Notes: generated from the letters alone by a model not told the origin. A stretch of 64,000 nucleotides of DNA from an archaeon (GCA_024276825.1 JAJRWI010000037.1:28786-92785), one strand, 5' to 3'; numbered from the stretch's first letter, positions 47,250 through 54,991 are shown. A program made the numbers and translations.

Positions 47250-47273
47250 ATGCACATTTTTAATAGTGTGCAT
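47250..47273. promoter_or_regulatory. Inverted repeat between DUF134 and DUF5320 genes
   Basis: ATGCACA (47250-47256) and TGTGCAT (47267-47273) are perfect inverted 7-mers around a 10-bp AT-rich spacer. They sit between divergent genes, downstream of a TATA-like TTAAATATG at about 47237. The layout fits an operator for the HTH protein encoded next door. Confidence 0.5.
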
Positions 47274-47296
47274 AGACACAAAAAAAGGTGATAATA

Positions 47297-47590
47297 ATGA
47301 GTTATGGATATGGTCGTGGGTGTGGTGCTAACAGACAGGGTGCATGGCCTGGCAATGGTCCTTTCAGACATCTTCCACCATGGGAAAGGCCTGGCTGGAT
47401 ATATGGCCCAGGATCATGCTGGACACTAGGACTTAGAGGTGTACCAGTGACAAGCACCCCATGGTTCTCACAGGTCACTGATATTGAAGTTCTCAAGAGC
47501 CAAAAAGATGCGCTTGAGAGCCAATTAAATTCACTGAAACAATCTATAGAACAGATTGAGAAACGGATTAAAGAACTAGAAACCAAATGA
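47297..47590 (+). CDS. DUF5320-like small protein
   Basis: A 97-residue protein from the ATG at 47297, which follows a GGTG Shine-Dalgarno. The N-terminal half is rich in Gly, Pro and Trp (GYGRGCGANRQG, GPFRHLPPWERPGW) with two Cys. The C-terminal 40 residues form a coiled coil starting at EVLKSQKDALESQL. This architecture matches DUF5320 proteins found beside NifX-like and MinD-like genes. The function is unknown; a structural or metal-handling role with the neighbouring iron-sulfur ATPases is likely. Confidence 0.75.
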   Translation: MSYGYGRGCGANRQGAWPGNGPFRHLPPWERPGWIYGPGSCWTLGLRGVPVTSTPWFSQVTDIEVLKSQKDALESQLNSLKQSIEQIEKRIKELETK

Positions 47591-47629
47591 TAATCTGCGG
47601 AATTACCATCATGAACATCAATAACACTT

Positions 47630-48490
47630 CTATTTGATGAGTTCCATAATCTGCTTCCACATGTCAATCAATAAACTTACTATCTGATGGTCTGCAGCGA
47701 ACTCGGGCAGAGTCTTCGCTGCAACCATTGACTCCGTCATCATGGGATCAAATGGGATTCTCCCTAGAATAGTAATACCTTTGTCCTCACTATATTGCTC
47801 TATCCGTCTAGTATTCTCTAGATTGAGATCATACTTGTTTATTATGACCGCTGCCTTCGTTCTAAATCTACTTAACAATGAAAAGACTCTCTCCATGTCA
47901 TGTATCCCTGACATCGTTGGCTCAGTGACAATTATGCCCAATTTTATCCCTGAAATGGTGGAAATTACTGGGCATCCAATACCTGGTGACCCATCAATTA
48001 GTACTAATTCTTTCTCATACTGCTTGGCCAGTCTGACTCCAAGACGCCTTACCTCGGTCACCAGTTTACCAGAGTTTCCCTCCCCTGGGAGTAGTTTAGC
48101 ATGTGCCATAGGTCCATATCTGGTCATTGACCTGTAGATATATCCCGAGAGTCTGTCATTCATCTCTATTGCATTAGCTGGGCATACCAACTGACAAACT
48201 CTGCACCCCTCACATGCTATCTGATCTATGACTGGTGGATGAGCAGAATCAAAACGGCAACTAGACTGACACAGTCCACACTCAGTACATAACTCTGGAT
48301 TTATTTCAGCAACCTTGGATCCATGAAATTCCCACTTGTTAACAACATCTGGATTGAGAATAATATGCAAATCAGGTGCGTCCACATCACAGTCTGCAAG
48401 GATTAAATCTCCAGAGATTGCAGCAAATGCGGTGGTGATAGTAGTCTTTCCAGTTCCCCCTTTACCACTTATGACAGCAATCTCAATCAA
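47630..48490 (-). CDS. MinD-superfamily ATPase with inserted ferredoxin domain (second gene)
   Basis: A 286-residue P-loop ATPase. The deviant Walker A SGKGGTGKTT lies at residues 8-17. An inserted 2[4Fe-4S] ferredoxin domain at about 60-110 has CTECGLCQSSC and CEGCRVCQLVCP, and DGSPGIGCPV is the Walker B-like segment. It belongs to the COG1149 group, thought to handle iron-sulfur or metal cofactors. The start is TTG inside the 3' end of the preceding paralogue (8-bp overlap) with GGGAGGT upstream, so the pair is translationally coupled and may form a heterodimer. Confidence 0.88.
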   Translation of the reverse strand: MIEIAVISGKGGTGKTTITTAFAAISGDLILADCDVDAPDLHIILNPDVVNKWEFHGSKVAEINPELCTECGLCQSSCRFDSAHPPVIDQIACEGCRVCQLVCPANAIEMNDRLSGYIYRSMTRYGPMAHAKLLPGEGNSGKLVTEVRRLGVRLAKQYEKELVLIDGSPGIGCPVISTISGIKLGIIVTEPTMSGIHDMERVFSLLSRFRTKAAVIINKYDLNLENTRRIEQYSEDKGITILGRIPFDPMMTESMVAAKTLPEFAADHQIVSLLIDMWKQIMELIK

Positions 48491-49322
48491 TCACTTCTAC
48501 CTCCCTCTTTATCCTTGCTAATAAATCTTGAAACCTCTCTCTCCACTCTGGCAACTCCTCCACGAAAGGTGCTCCTCTTGAATATAACTCCGCAATTCTC
48601 TTGTCAAATGGGATTTCCATGACGATTGGAGCGTCTAACTCCTTACATCGAATCTTATAATCAAAACCCCCCAGTCCAGCCTTATTCACTATGACTCCAA
48701 AAGGAATTCCCAAAGGCCGTACAACATCAATTGCCATCGACAAATCATGAAATCCAAACGGCGTGGGTTCAGTGACAAGAAGTAGATAATCTGAGTTTTG
48801 AATGGTTTCGATTACAGGGCACGATGTCCCGGGAGATGCATCTATTATTGTGATGCCATTAGGATTAGCATACTTTTTCACTGCCTTGATAACTGATGTG
48901 GCAACAGGTTCACCAATATTCAGTTTACCATATACTAGTCTTATGTTGCCCTTATACCCCACATAGATTGTGCCCACCTCTCTCTCAATCTCATAGATTG
49001 CATTAGTGGGACATACCATTTTGCAGCCGCCACATGAGTGACATAACTGATCATAGATTATTACCTTCTTACCAATGAATATTGCATGGAACTCACAGAA
49101 CTCACTGCACTTTTTACAAAGAATACAGCTGTCCATATTTACTCTTGGAGTTGGCACAGTCACAGGTATCTGTTCATCAATGTCTGCACCCAACAATATA
49201 TGATCATTTGGTTCTTCTACATCACAGTCTAAGATGCTAACATTATCGAGAGCCAGCGCCAGATTGACTGCCACTGTGGTCTTACCTGTACCTCCCTTTC
49301 CAGATGCCACTGCTATCTTCAA
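48483..49322 (-). CDS. MinD-superfamily ATPase with inserted ferredoxin domain (first gene)
   Basis: A 279-residue paralogue of the next gene. Walker A SGKGGTGKTT lies at residues 7-16. The ferredoxin insert has CILCKKCSEFC and CHSCGGCKMVCP, and DASPGTSCPV follows. It lies 23 bp downstream of two NifX-like genes on the same strand. The set NifX-NifX-MinD-MinD with DUF134 and DUF5320 nearby is a recurrent anaerobe cluster, but its physiological role is not settled. Confidence 0.88.
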   Translation of the reverse strand: MKIAVASGKGGTGKTTVAVNLALALDNVSILDCDVEEPNDHILLGADIDEQIPVTVPTPRVNMDSCILCKKCSEFCEFHAIFIGKKVIIYDQLCHSCGGCKMVCPTNAIYEIEREVGTIYVGYKGNIRLVYGKLNIGEPVATSVIKAVKKYANPNGITIIDASPGTSCPVIETIQNSDYLLLVTEPTPFGFHDLSMAIDVVRPLGIPFGVIVNKAGLGGFDYKIRCKELDAPIVMEIPFDKRIAELYSRGAPFVEELPEWRERFQDLLARIKREVEVID

Positions 49323-49345
49323 TATGACCCAACCCTTTCAAATAA

Positions 49346-49714
49346 TCACTTGTAGTGTGCGTCAATGCACCCCTCAGTCAGTTCTACAAGCACTCCTCGA
49401 TGAAATGCCTTTACCAAATGGTCTACAGAGTCACTGTTTGCTCTTAACACTGGAATTGACCTATTCTGAAAACCTGCAAGTCCTCTCGGACCCATTCCTG
49501 CTACAATCACAACATCTGGATTCAACTCCAAGATGATGCTATGTGCATGTCCTCTTCCACCTGTGTGCTCCCCTCGATTGGGTTGAACCTCCTTGTTAAC
49601 TACTTGGCCCTCATCACTTAACTCAATAATTGCAAAGTAACTGGCCCTGCCAAAATGCTGTGCAAGTCTGACTCCCTCGGGATCATCAACAGGAATCACT
49701 AGTCTTGGACTCAA
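49346..49714 (-). CDS. NifX/dinitrogenase cofactor-like protein (second)
   Basis: A 122-residue protein of the NifX/NifB C-terminal family, which binds iron-sulfur or iron-molybdenum cofactors. The core is AQHFGRASYFAII at the N terminus, with VVIVAGMGPRGLAGFQNRSIPVL later. A His-rich stretch GEHTGGRGHAH near 49-59 and one Cys near the end could bind metal. It starts directly after the stop of the upstream paralogue. No nitrogenase genes are in the window, so nitrogen fixation cannot be inferred. Confidence 0.85.
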   Translation of the reverse strand: MSPRLVIPVDDPEGVRLAQHFGRASYFAIIELSDEGQVVNKEVQPNRGEHTGGRGHAHSIILELNPDVVIVAGMGPRGLAGFQNRSIPVLRANSDSVDHLVKAFHRGVLVELTEGCIDAHYK

Positions 49715-50149
49715 TTACCACCCTCCTCCACGACCTCTGCCTCTTCCTCGGCCACCGCCTCTGCCGAATCCTCCTCCACGACCGCCCCCCATTCCAAGAT
49801 GAGATAACCCTGCACCTGCAATCTCCGTGAGCGTACCTTGCTTATACCTTTCAACCACTTCCTCCACAGTTCCTATGGTACTGGTCATGATTCTAATTCC
49901 CGCACTCTGAAGAGCTGGGTATGCGTTTGGTCCAACACTGCCTGTAATTACCACATTTACGCCATATGATGATACAGTCTGTGCGGCCCTGATTCCCGCG
50001 CCTCCCGCTGCACTTGCTGCATCGTTGGGAATTGCATCAAATTGCATCGTTTCGGGATCTACAATTACAAAATACTGACATCGTCCGAATCTGGGATCAA
50101 CCTGGGACTCCAATGTTGGTCCAGTAGATGTCACACATATCTTTGTCAA
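49715..50149 (-). CDS. NifX/dinitrogenase cofactor-like protein with Gly/Arg-rich tail
   Basis: A 144-residue NifX-fold protein: DPRFGRCQYFVIVDPE near the N terminus and VVITGSVGPNAYPALQSAGI in the middle. The last 28 residues are a low-complexity tail of Gly and Arg (repeats of GRGGG and GRGR) ending in Trp. Similar tails occur in this family and may bind metal or nucleic acid. It is the first gene of the NifX-NifX-MinD-MinD operon, with its promoter at a 26-bp palindrome shared with the YchF-like gene. Confidence 0.85.
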   Translation of the reverse strand: MTKICVTSTGPTLESQVDPRFGRCQYFVIVDPETMQFDAIPNDAASAAGGAGIRAAQTVSSYGVNVVITGSVGPNAYPALQSAGIRIMTSTIGTVEEVVERYKQGTLTEIAGAGLSHLGMGGGRGGGFGRGGGRGRGRGRGGGW

Positions 50150-50180
50150 TTCTCATTACCTCTCTATCTTTGACCAACTC

Positions 50181-50206
50181 TTTTTATGAATCATGATTCA
50201 TAAAAA
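50181..50206. promoter_or_regulatory. Perfect 26-bp palindrome in divergent promoter
   Basis: The sequence reads TTTTTATGAATCA followed by its exact reverse complement. It sits 32 bp before the NifX-like start and about 95 bp before the YchF-like start. Each arm contains a TTTATG/CATAAA element that could serve as a TATA box, so a dimeric regulator bound here would block or control both directions. Confidence 0.6.
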
Positions 50207-50301
50207 CTAATCGGTGCGCCCACACCTCTTCTAAAAAAATTTCCATAACTTTTTACATGACAATGTTGAACTAGTTTCATTCAAGAAAGTTCAAGGTGCT
50301 A

Positions 50302-51525
50302 ATGAGCATGGGATTCAGTGTGGGTATAGTCGGAAAGCCATCATGCGGGAAAACATCTTTTACTAATGCAGCTTGCATGACCGATTTCAAGGTTGGAAGC
50401 TATCCTTTTACAACAATTGAGGCGAATGTGGGAGTTGCTCATGTGAGAACAGAATGTGTATGCAAAGAGTTCAACGTGGATGATAATCCACAGAACAGTA
50501 TATGCATTGATGGCATTAGACTGATTCCCGTTAAACTAATTGACGTTGCAGGACTTGTGCCTGGTGCGCATAAAGGTCGCGGAATGGGAAACAAGTTTCT
50601 AGATGATCTGAGACAGGCAGATGTTTTAATACATATCGTTGATGCAAGCGGCGCACTTGACGCTGAAGGGCAGGAGGTTTCTGAAGGAACATATGATCCT
50701 GTGGATGATGTGCGATTCCTAGAGAAAGAGATAACCGAGTGGATTCTGGGAATAGTTCAAAAGGACTGGCGAAGAATCTCTGGCCGTATCAGATCCGAAG
50801 GGGCAAAACTCGATGAAATGCTCCTAGAAAAGCTCTCAGGTCTCAATGTAAAAAAGGCCCATATTCTAAAGGCAATTCGTGAATCGGGCTTGAAGGCAGA
50901 AAATGCTGACAAATGGAATGATGATGAGATTCGAAGATTCATAAGAACCCTCCAGCAGATTGCAAAACCAATCATTATTGCGGCCAATAAGATTGACAAG
51001 CCCGATGCACAATCAAATTATATACGGCTCAAGGAGGCCTTCCCAGACTATCTAATAATGCCAGTCAGCGCTCTTGCTGAACGAGTATTAAGAGAGCTCG
51101 ACAAGAAGGGCATCATTAAGTACATTCCAGGTGATACTGATTTTGATATTATTCAACCTGAAAAACTGAATGATAAAGAGATAGCTCAACTGGAGAAGAT
51201 TAAGGGAGAAATCCTTCAGAAATATAATGGAACTGGTGTTCAGAACATTCTGAACAGTGCTGTGTTTGACTTTCTTCATATGATAACAGTCTATCCTGTA
51301 TTTGATGTCAACACCCTGTCGGACAGCAATGGGAATGTCTTGCCTGATGTCTACCTCGTTCCTGAAGGTATCACAGCAAAAGAGTTTGCAGGAGTAATCC
51401 ATACTGATCTCATGGAATCATTTATCCATGCCATCGATGCAAGGACCAAGATGCGAATATCTGACAAGCATGTTCTTGAAGACAGAGCCATTATTAAGAT
51501 TGTCAGCGCAAAAGGCGCAAAGTGA
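50302..51525 (+). CDS. ychF: YchF/OLA1-like GTPase with TGS domain
   Basis: About 407 residues from the ATG at 50302, which follows a GGTG; two codons earlier a GTG is possible. G1 is GKPSCGKTS near 11-19, G3 is DVAGLVPGAHKGRGMGN and G4 is NKID near 230. A C-terminal TGS domain follows (about 330-405, with VYLVPEGITAKEFA). It is an Obg-family translation-associated P-loop protein. Its length and TGS end match the archaeal COG0012/OLA1-like group. It shares a palindromic promoter region with the NifX operon. Confidence 0.88.
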   Translation: MSMGFSVGIVGKPSCGKTSFTNAACMTDFKVGSYPFTTIEANVGVAHVRTECVCKEFNVDDNPQNSICIDGIRLIPVKLIDVAGLVPGAHKGRGMGNKFLDDLRQADVLIHIVDASGALDAEGQEVSEGTYDPVDDVRFLEKEITEWILGIVQKDWRRISGRIRSEGAKLDEMLLEKLSGLNVKKAHILKAIRESGLKAENADKWNDDEIRRFIRTLQQIAKPIIIAANKIDKPDAQSNYIRLKEAFPDYLIMPVSALAERVLRELDKKGIIKYIPGDTDFDIIQPEKLNDKEIAQLEKIKGEILQKYNGTGVQNILNSAVFDFLHMITVYPVFDVNTLSDSNGNVLPDVYLVPEGITAKEFAGVIHTDLMESFIHAIDARTKMRISDKHVLEDRAIIKIVSAKGAK

Positions 51526-51530
51526 TCTTA

Positions 51531-52070
51531 CTACTTAGTTATCCTCTCTCCCAGCAACCGGTATTGGCCCGACAAAGGAAGATACGTGAACAACTCCATC
51601 TTGCTAGGTGTAAACTTGCCTGACTCGTCCATAACGCCATCATCAACATGCACTGCTACGACCTCTGCAATGAACAAATCATGAGCTCCAAGACTCACAA
51701 CCTGACTTGTCTTACACTCAATGTTAATGGGGCACTCTTCTATCAATGGAGATGCCACTTTAGACGCTTTGCCTTCAGTAAGATTGCACTCTGCGAACTT
51801 GTCATGGTCCCTGCCTGATTTTGTCCCGCAGAACACCGTTGCATCAAATAGATCTCTTGAGGGGATATTTAACACAAAATCTCCCGCATTTTTCACAAGT
51901 GCATGACTGAACCTGTTTGGTCTTATCCCCACTGCAACTGTTGGCGGATCGCTACAGACATTTGCGACCCATGAAAGCGTTATTATGTTTGATCTTGGAA
52001 TTCCAGCAACACTCAACAGGACTACAGGACACGGCACAACTGCCGTGGTTGGTCTGATATCTTCTTTCAT
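51531..52070 (-). CDS. Flavin reductase family protein
   Basis: A 179-residue FMN-binding split-barrel protein of the flavin reductase/flavoredoxin family. Typical segments are NIITLSWVANVCSDPPTVAVGIRPNRFSHALV, a Cys in DATVFCGTKSGRDHDKF and the GAHDLFIAEVVAVHVDD strand. It probably transfers electrons with flavin cofactors. It is convergent with the YchF-like gene (5-bp gap) and divergent from serA. Confidence 0.88.
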   Translation of the reverse strand: MKEDIRPTTAVVPCPVVLLSVAGIPRSNIITLSWVANVCSDPPTVAVGIRPNRFSHALVKNAGDFVLNIPSRDLFDATVFCGTKSGRDHDKFAECNLTEGKASKVASPLIEECPINIECKTSQVVSLGAHDLFIAEVVAVHVDDGVMDESGKFTPSKMELFTYLPLSGQYRLLGERITK

Positions 52071-52166
52071 ATGTGAACAGATTCTCCTTCCTCAAAAAAG
52101 CTTACGACAGCAAGTTTAAGTTTAACTTGACTTGGTCTGACTCAATAACTCAGAGAGGTTGTCAGT

Positions 52167-53078
52167 ATGGCACGAGTGTTAGTTGCAGATCCGATAGCTG
52201 ACTCAGCCAGAGTCAAGATAGTAGAGGCAGGTTTCGAAGTGGTGGTTCGAGATAAGGAAAATGATGGTCCTCTGACAGAGCAAATCAAGGGCTTTGATTG
52301 TATAATAGTTAGAAGCGCTACAAAGGTGACCCGTGAAGTCTTCGAAGCGGCTGATAATCTAAAACTTGTTGTCAGGGCGGGTGTAGGACTCGATAATGTT
52401 GATCTTGAAGCGGCAAAAGATCATGGTGTAAAGGTATTGAACACCCCAGAGGCCCCCACAGTTTCAGTAGCAGAGATGGTCTTTGCCCTAATGTTTGCTC
52501 TAGCACGAAGAATCACACAGGCAGACAATCTGATGAAGAGGGAAGAATGGGCTAAAAAGAAGCTTAAGGGTGTTGAACTATGGCAAAAGACCCTCGGCAT
52601 AATTGGGTTTGGACGAATTGGATATGAAGTGGGTAAGAGGGCAAAGGTTCTAGGAATGAAGGTCCTTGCCTATGATGTGGTTGACATCGATAAACTCTGC
52701 AAAGATATTGGGGCCAAACGCGTTGAGTTCGATGAACTACTAAAGAGATCCGATTTTGTTACAATTCATGTACCACTACTCCCGCAGACCCGTGCACTCA
52801 TCAGTAGTGAACAGTTCAAGATGATGAAGGATGGCGCTTTTCTAATCAATACAGCTCGTGGTGGTGTTGTAGATGAGAAGGCACTTTTGGAGGCTCTGGA
52901 TGCTGGACTGATTGCAGGAGCAGCGCTTGATGTGTTTGAGAGTGAACCTCCCACCGACTGGGCCATCGCAAGACACCCCAAAATAATTGCAACCCCACAT
53001 TTATCATCATCAACAGTTGAGGCTCAAGTCCGGGTTGGTGAACTCACTGCACAAAAAGTGATTGATGAACTGACCTAA
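52167..53078 (+). CDS. serA: D-3-phosphoglycerate dehydrogenase-like 2-hydroxyacid dehydrogenase
   Basis: A 303-residue NAD-dependent D-2-hydroxyacid dehydrogenase. It has the substrate loop VRAGVGLDNVDLEAA, the NAD motif GFGRIG near 148-153, NTARGGVVDE with the catalytic Arg, and the Glu/His pair in DVFESEPP and TPHLSSST. Its sequence is SerA-like but it lacks the C-terminal intervening and ACT domains, as do short archaeal SerA forms. The most likely role is the first step of serine synthesis. Element D begins 7 bp after its stop. Confidence 0.85.
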   Translation: MARVLVADPIADSARVKIVEAGFEVVVRDKENDGPLTEQIKGFDCIIVRSATKVTREVFEAADNLKLVVRAGVGLDNVDLEAAKDHGVKVLNTPEAPTVSVAEMVFALMFALARRITQADNLMKREEWAKKKLKGVELWQKTLGIIGFGRIGYEVGKRAKVLGMKVLAYDVVDIDKLCKDIGAKRVEFDELLKRSDFVTIHVPLLPQTRALISSEQFKMMKDGAFLINTARGGVVDEKALLEALDAGLIAGAALDVFESEPPTDWAIARHPKIIATPHLSSSTVEAQVRVGELTAQKVIDELT

Positions 53079-53324
53079 GCAATCTGAAATAGTAATCTTC
53101 AGATGAATGAAAGATATTCAAACTTGCCACGTTAGTCAGAATTGGAGTCATGGCGGAGAGGCTTGGAGTTTCCGTTTCCACTCTCTGAAGATGGGAACGC
53201 AGGGGACTCTTCTTACCCACTCTCAGGACACCCAGTGGGGACAGGCGTCATGAGACCTCCCCCAACTGATCATCCAACTCAGAGAGGAAACATGCATCAG
53301 TCTATGCACGGGCCTCATCATCGG

Positions 53325-53334
53325 TTTTTATACA
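53325..53334 (+). promoter_or_regulatory. TATA box inside element D
   Basis: TTTTTATACA lies about 25-30 bp before the start of the GC-rich structured region, which would place a transcript start near 53357. It could drive the candidate RNA alone or also the downstream eL15-RNase P operon. Confidence 0.5.
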
Positions 53335-53356
53335 AGCTTAAATTATGTCTGATGAA

Positions 53357-53727
53357 TTCCCTATTGGACTAGCACACTGGGCATCGAAGAAACCCAGACG
53401 TACGAAAGCCCGAGGGAAGAAGACTTCTCGAGGGAGGTCCTTACCTCCTCGCAGCCATACTGCATTGCATTGGAAGGGGTCCGCGGTGGCAAGGACCATG
53501 CAGAGCACTCTGTGTGAGTACGACGACCCCCACTGTGTCCGGAGATGATGCGACCGGGGCAACACAGGGGGGCGGAGGCCAGTTCTGCGACAGTGCAGAA
53601 AAAGTCCCTGCAAACACTGGACATGTTCTGGTGGGTGGTAACACCTGCAGGGGAAGGGCTGAACGCATGAGTCCTGTTCAGACGAGTTCACCACTGTGCG
53701 ACAAGTCTGAACAGGATTAGGTTGTCA
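53357..53727 (+). ncRNA. Candidate structured noncoding RNA in element D
   Basis: The stretch is GC-rich against its surroundings, with many strong hairpins: GGAGGT-CCTT-ACCTCC (about 53433-53448), CTGCAT...GGTCC...GGACCATGCAG (about 53459-53502), CCCCCACTGTGTCCGG pairing with CCGG..ACACAGGGGGG (53526-53572), CTGC/GCAG, CCCTGCA/TGCAGGG enclosing GGTG-GTAA-CACC (GNRA-type loop), and the terminal 12-bp hairpin. I could not match RNase P RNA (no GAGGAAAGTCC or CAGAACCCGG core) or SRP RNA (no helix 8 motif). It may be a TnpB guide (omega) RNA remnant or an exapted RNA. Ends are estimates. Confidence 0.5.
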
Positions 53728-53744
53728 CCAATCGTTACACCTTT

Positions 53745-53788
53745 AAGGATCCCTTATGGAATTCAACTTGGTTCCATAAGGGATCCTT
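53745..53788 (+). promoter_or_regulatory. 17-bp perfect inverted repeat ahead of the eL15 gene
   Basis: AAGGATCCCTTATGGAA (53745-53761) and its exact complement (53772-53788) enclose a 10-nt loop. It follows element D by 17 bp and precedes two smaller hairpins, GCGGA-TGAG-TCCGC (53803-53816) and GTGGCCCG...CGGG..CCAC (53824-53847). These may form a structured mRNA leader for eL15, or the large hairpin may end the upstream RNA. Confidence 0.55.
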
Positions 53789-53885
53789 GTTCCTTTGTGT
53801 TGGCGGATGAGTCCGCTTGGGATGTGGCCCGCTTCGGGCTGAACCACAAACAAAGAGAATAGAACACTGCAAAGGAAGTAAGAAT

Positions 53886-54467
53886 ATGTCAGCATACAAG
53901 AGAATGAATGAAATCTGGTTGCAACACCAGAGAGAACGATCTGACCTCGTCAGAAGTAGACTGATTATTTGGAGAAAGCAAGGCACTATTGTACGTCTTG
54001 AACGCCCAACCCGACTGGGACGAGCAAGGTCTCTGGGATACAAGGCAAAACAGGGCTATATCATAGTGCGAGTTAAGACAGGTCGTGGTCCTAGAGAAAA
54101 GCCTAGACCAAGGATGGGGCGAAAACCACGAAGTCTGGGAGTCACAAAATATACCCCTCAGAAATCAAGACGTTGGATTGCTGAAGAACGTGTTGGAAGA
54201 AAGTTCCCCAATTTACGAGTACTGAACTCATACTGGGTTGGGTCTGATCATAAATGGGTCTGGCATGAAGTAATTCTTGTTGATCCAAACCACCCTGTGA
54301 TATACAACGACCCACACATCAACTGGATATGTGATTCCGTTCATAAGGGTAGAGAAAACAGGGGCCTTACATCTGCTGGGAAAAGAAGCAGGGGTTTAAG
54401 AAGAAGAGGGCGTGGTGCTGAAAAGATACGCCCCTCCCTACGAGCACGCGGTAATCGTGGCAAGTAG
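53886..54467 (+). CDS. rpl15e: Large ribosomal subunit protein eL15
   Basis: A 193-residue ribosomal protein. The ATG at 53886 gives the family start SAYKRMNEIWLQ, with AAAGGAAG about ten bases upstream; a longer frame from 53817 is not supported. The signature PTRLGRARSLGYKAKQGYIIVRV and WVWHEVILVDPNHPVI follow, with a basic tail. It is the first gene of an operon eL15 / predicted exosome subunit / Rpp30 / Pop5, an arrangement conserved in archaea. A leader with several hairpins precedes it. Confidence 0.96.
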   Translation: MSAYKRMNEIWLQHQRERSDLVRSRLIIWRKQGTIVRLERPTRLGRARSLGYKAKQGYIIVRVKTGRGPREKPRPRMGRKPRSLGVTKYTPQKSRRWIAEERVGRKFPNLRVLNSYWVGSDHKWVWHEVILVDPNHPVIYNDPHINWICDSVHKGRENRGLTSAGKRSRGLRRRGRGAEKIRPSLRARGNRGK

Positions 54468-54482
54468 TTGGATGGAATATTC

Positions 54483-54941
54483 ATGCCCATTGTCGACCGG
54501 ATAGAGGCCAGAGCATACTCTTACGAAACAGAAGTGACTGAGCGAGTAGTATCTGCTGTAGTCAATCTATTTCCAAGTGATATCCGTCCAAGCCTTGAAG
54601 TTCGCACACAAAAGACTGATGGACACTCACATACCACAATTATCGTGGTCAATGCCCTTCTCACTGGGAACAGAAAATGCACGGGTGCCTTTGATCACAT
54701 GATACATAGACTGAGTCATGAAGACCGACGAAATCTTCTGCGGTCATTGGATCTTCGCCTTAACGATGACTGCGTCCTCTTTCTAAGGTTCGATAAGCAA
54801 CAGGCCTACCTTAATGAAATAAGGCTTCAAAATACTCCCGATGTGATAAGAGTGCAGGTTCATATACGATATTATCCGCGCTGTGATAGGAAACAAGCTA
54901 TATCCGATCTGCAGGAATTACTTGAGAGAGAACTTGATTAA
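54483..54941 (+). CDS. Predicted exosome-associated RNA-binding protein (COG1325-like)
   Basis: About 152 residues from the ATG at 54483 (a TTG at 54468 right after the eL15 stop is possible). The segments IVDRIEARAYSYETE and GAFDHMIHRLSHEDRRNLLRSLDLRL..CVLFLRFDKQQAY fit the archaeal RNA-binding group COG1325, called a predicted exosome subunit because of gene clustering. Its place between eL15 and Rpp30 is exactly the conserved order. No catalytic site is visible. Confidence 0.75.
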   Translation: MPIVDRIEARAYSYETEVTERVVSAVVNLFPSDIRPSLEVRTQKTDGHSHTTIIVVNALLTGNRKCTGAFDHMIHRLSHEDRRNLLRSLDLRLNDDCVLFLRFDKQQAYLNEIRLQNTPDVIRVQVHIRYYPRCDRKQAISDLQELLERELD

Positions 54942-54991
54942 TAAGTGTCAAAATGCATTTGCAAAGTATCTAAACCAATGAGTGAATGTAA

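Larger units (their letters stand above)
53086..53728 (+). mobile_element. IS607-derived element, copy D (longest, with structured RNA region)
   Basis: About 640 bp. From the ATG at 53150 it encodes the best-preserved TnpA start: LGVSVSTL, one TGA, then RWERRGLFLPTLRTPSGDRRH. The RTPSG-R pattern is diagnostic of IS607 TnpA N termini. GAACGCA repeats lie at 53195-53201 and 53661-53667. Between them is about 400 bp missing from the other copies, including a GC-rich, highly paired stretch. The right end has the most stable terminal hairpin, TCCTGTTCAGAC (53672-53683) / GTCTGAACAGGA (53705-53716). Confidence 0.8.

Noticed and set aside
47346..50149. Nitrogen fixation locus because of NifX-like genes
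   Set aside because: No nifHDK or nifB is present; the NifX-MinD-DUF134-DUF5320 set is common in anaerobes that do not fix nitrogen.
53345..53720. Short ORFs on both strands in the GC-rich part of element D (60-118 codons)
   Set aside because: They overlap each other in several frames, show no family similarity, and the region is dominated by inverted repeats; a structured RNA explains it better.
53357..53727. RNase P RNA or SRP RNA as identity of the structured RNA
   Set aside because: Nearby Rpp30 and Pop5 made RNase P RNA tempting, but the conserved cores (GAGGAAAGTCC, CAGAACCCGG, GGTAAGAGC) and the SRP helix 8 motif are absent, and the 3' end is shared with the dispersed elements.
53801..53850. 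Hammerhead-like GGATGAGTCC in the eL15 leader
   Set aside because: The required CTGATGA and GAAA core bases are not present; it is a simple hairpin.
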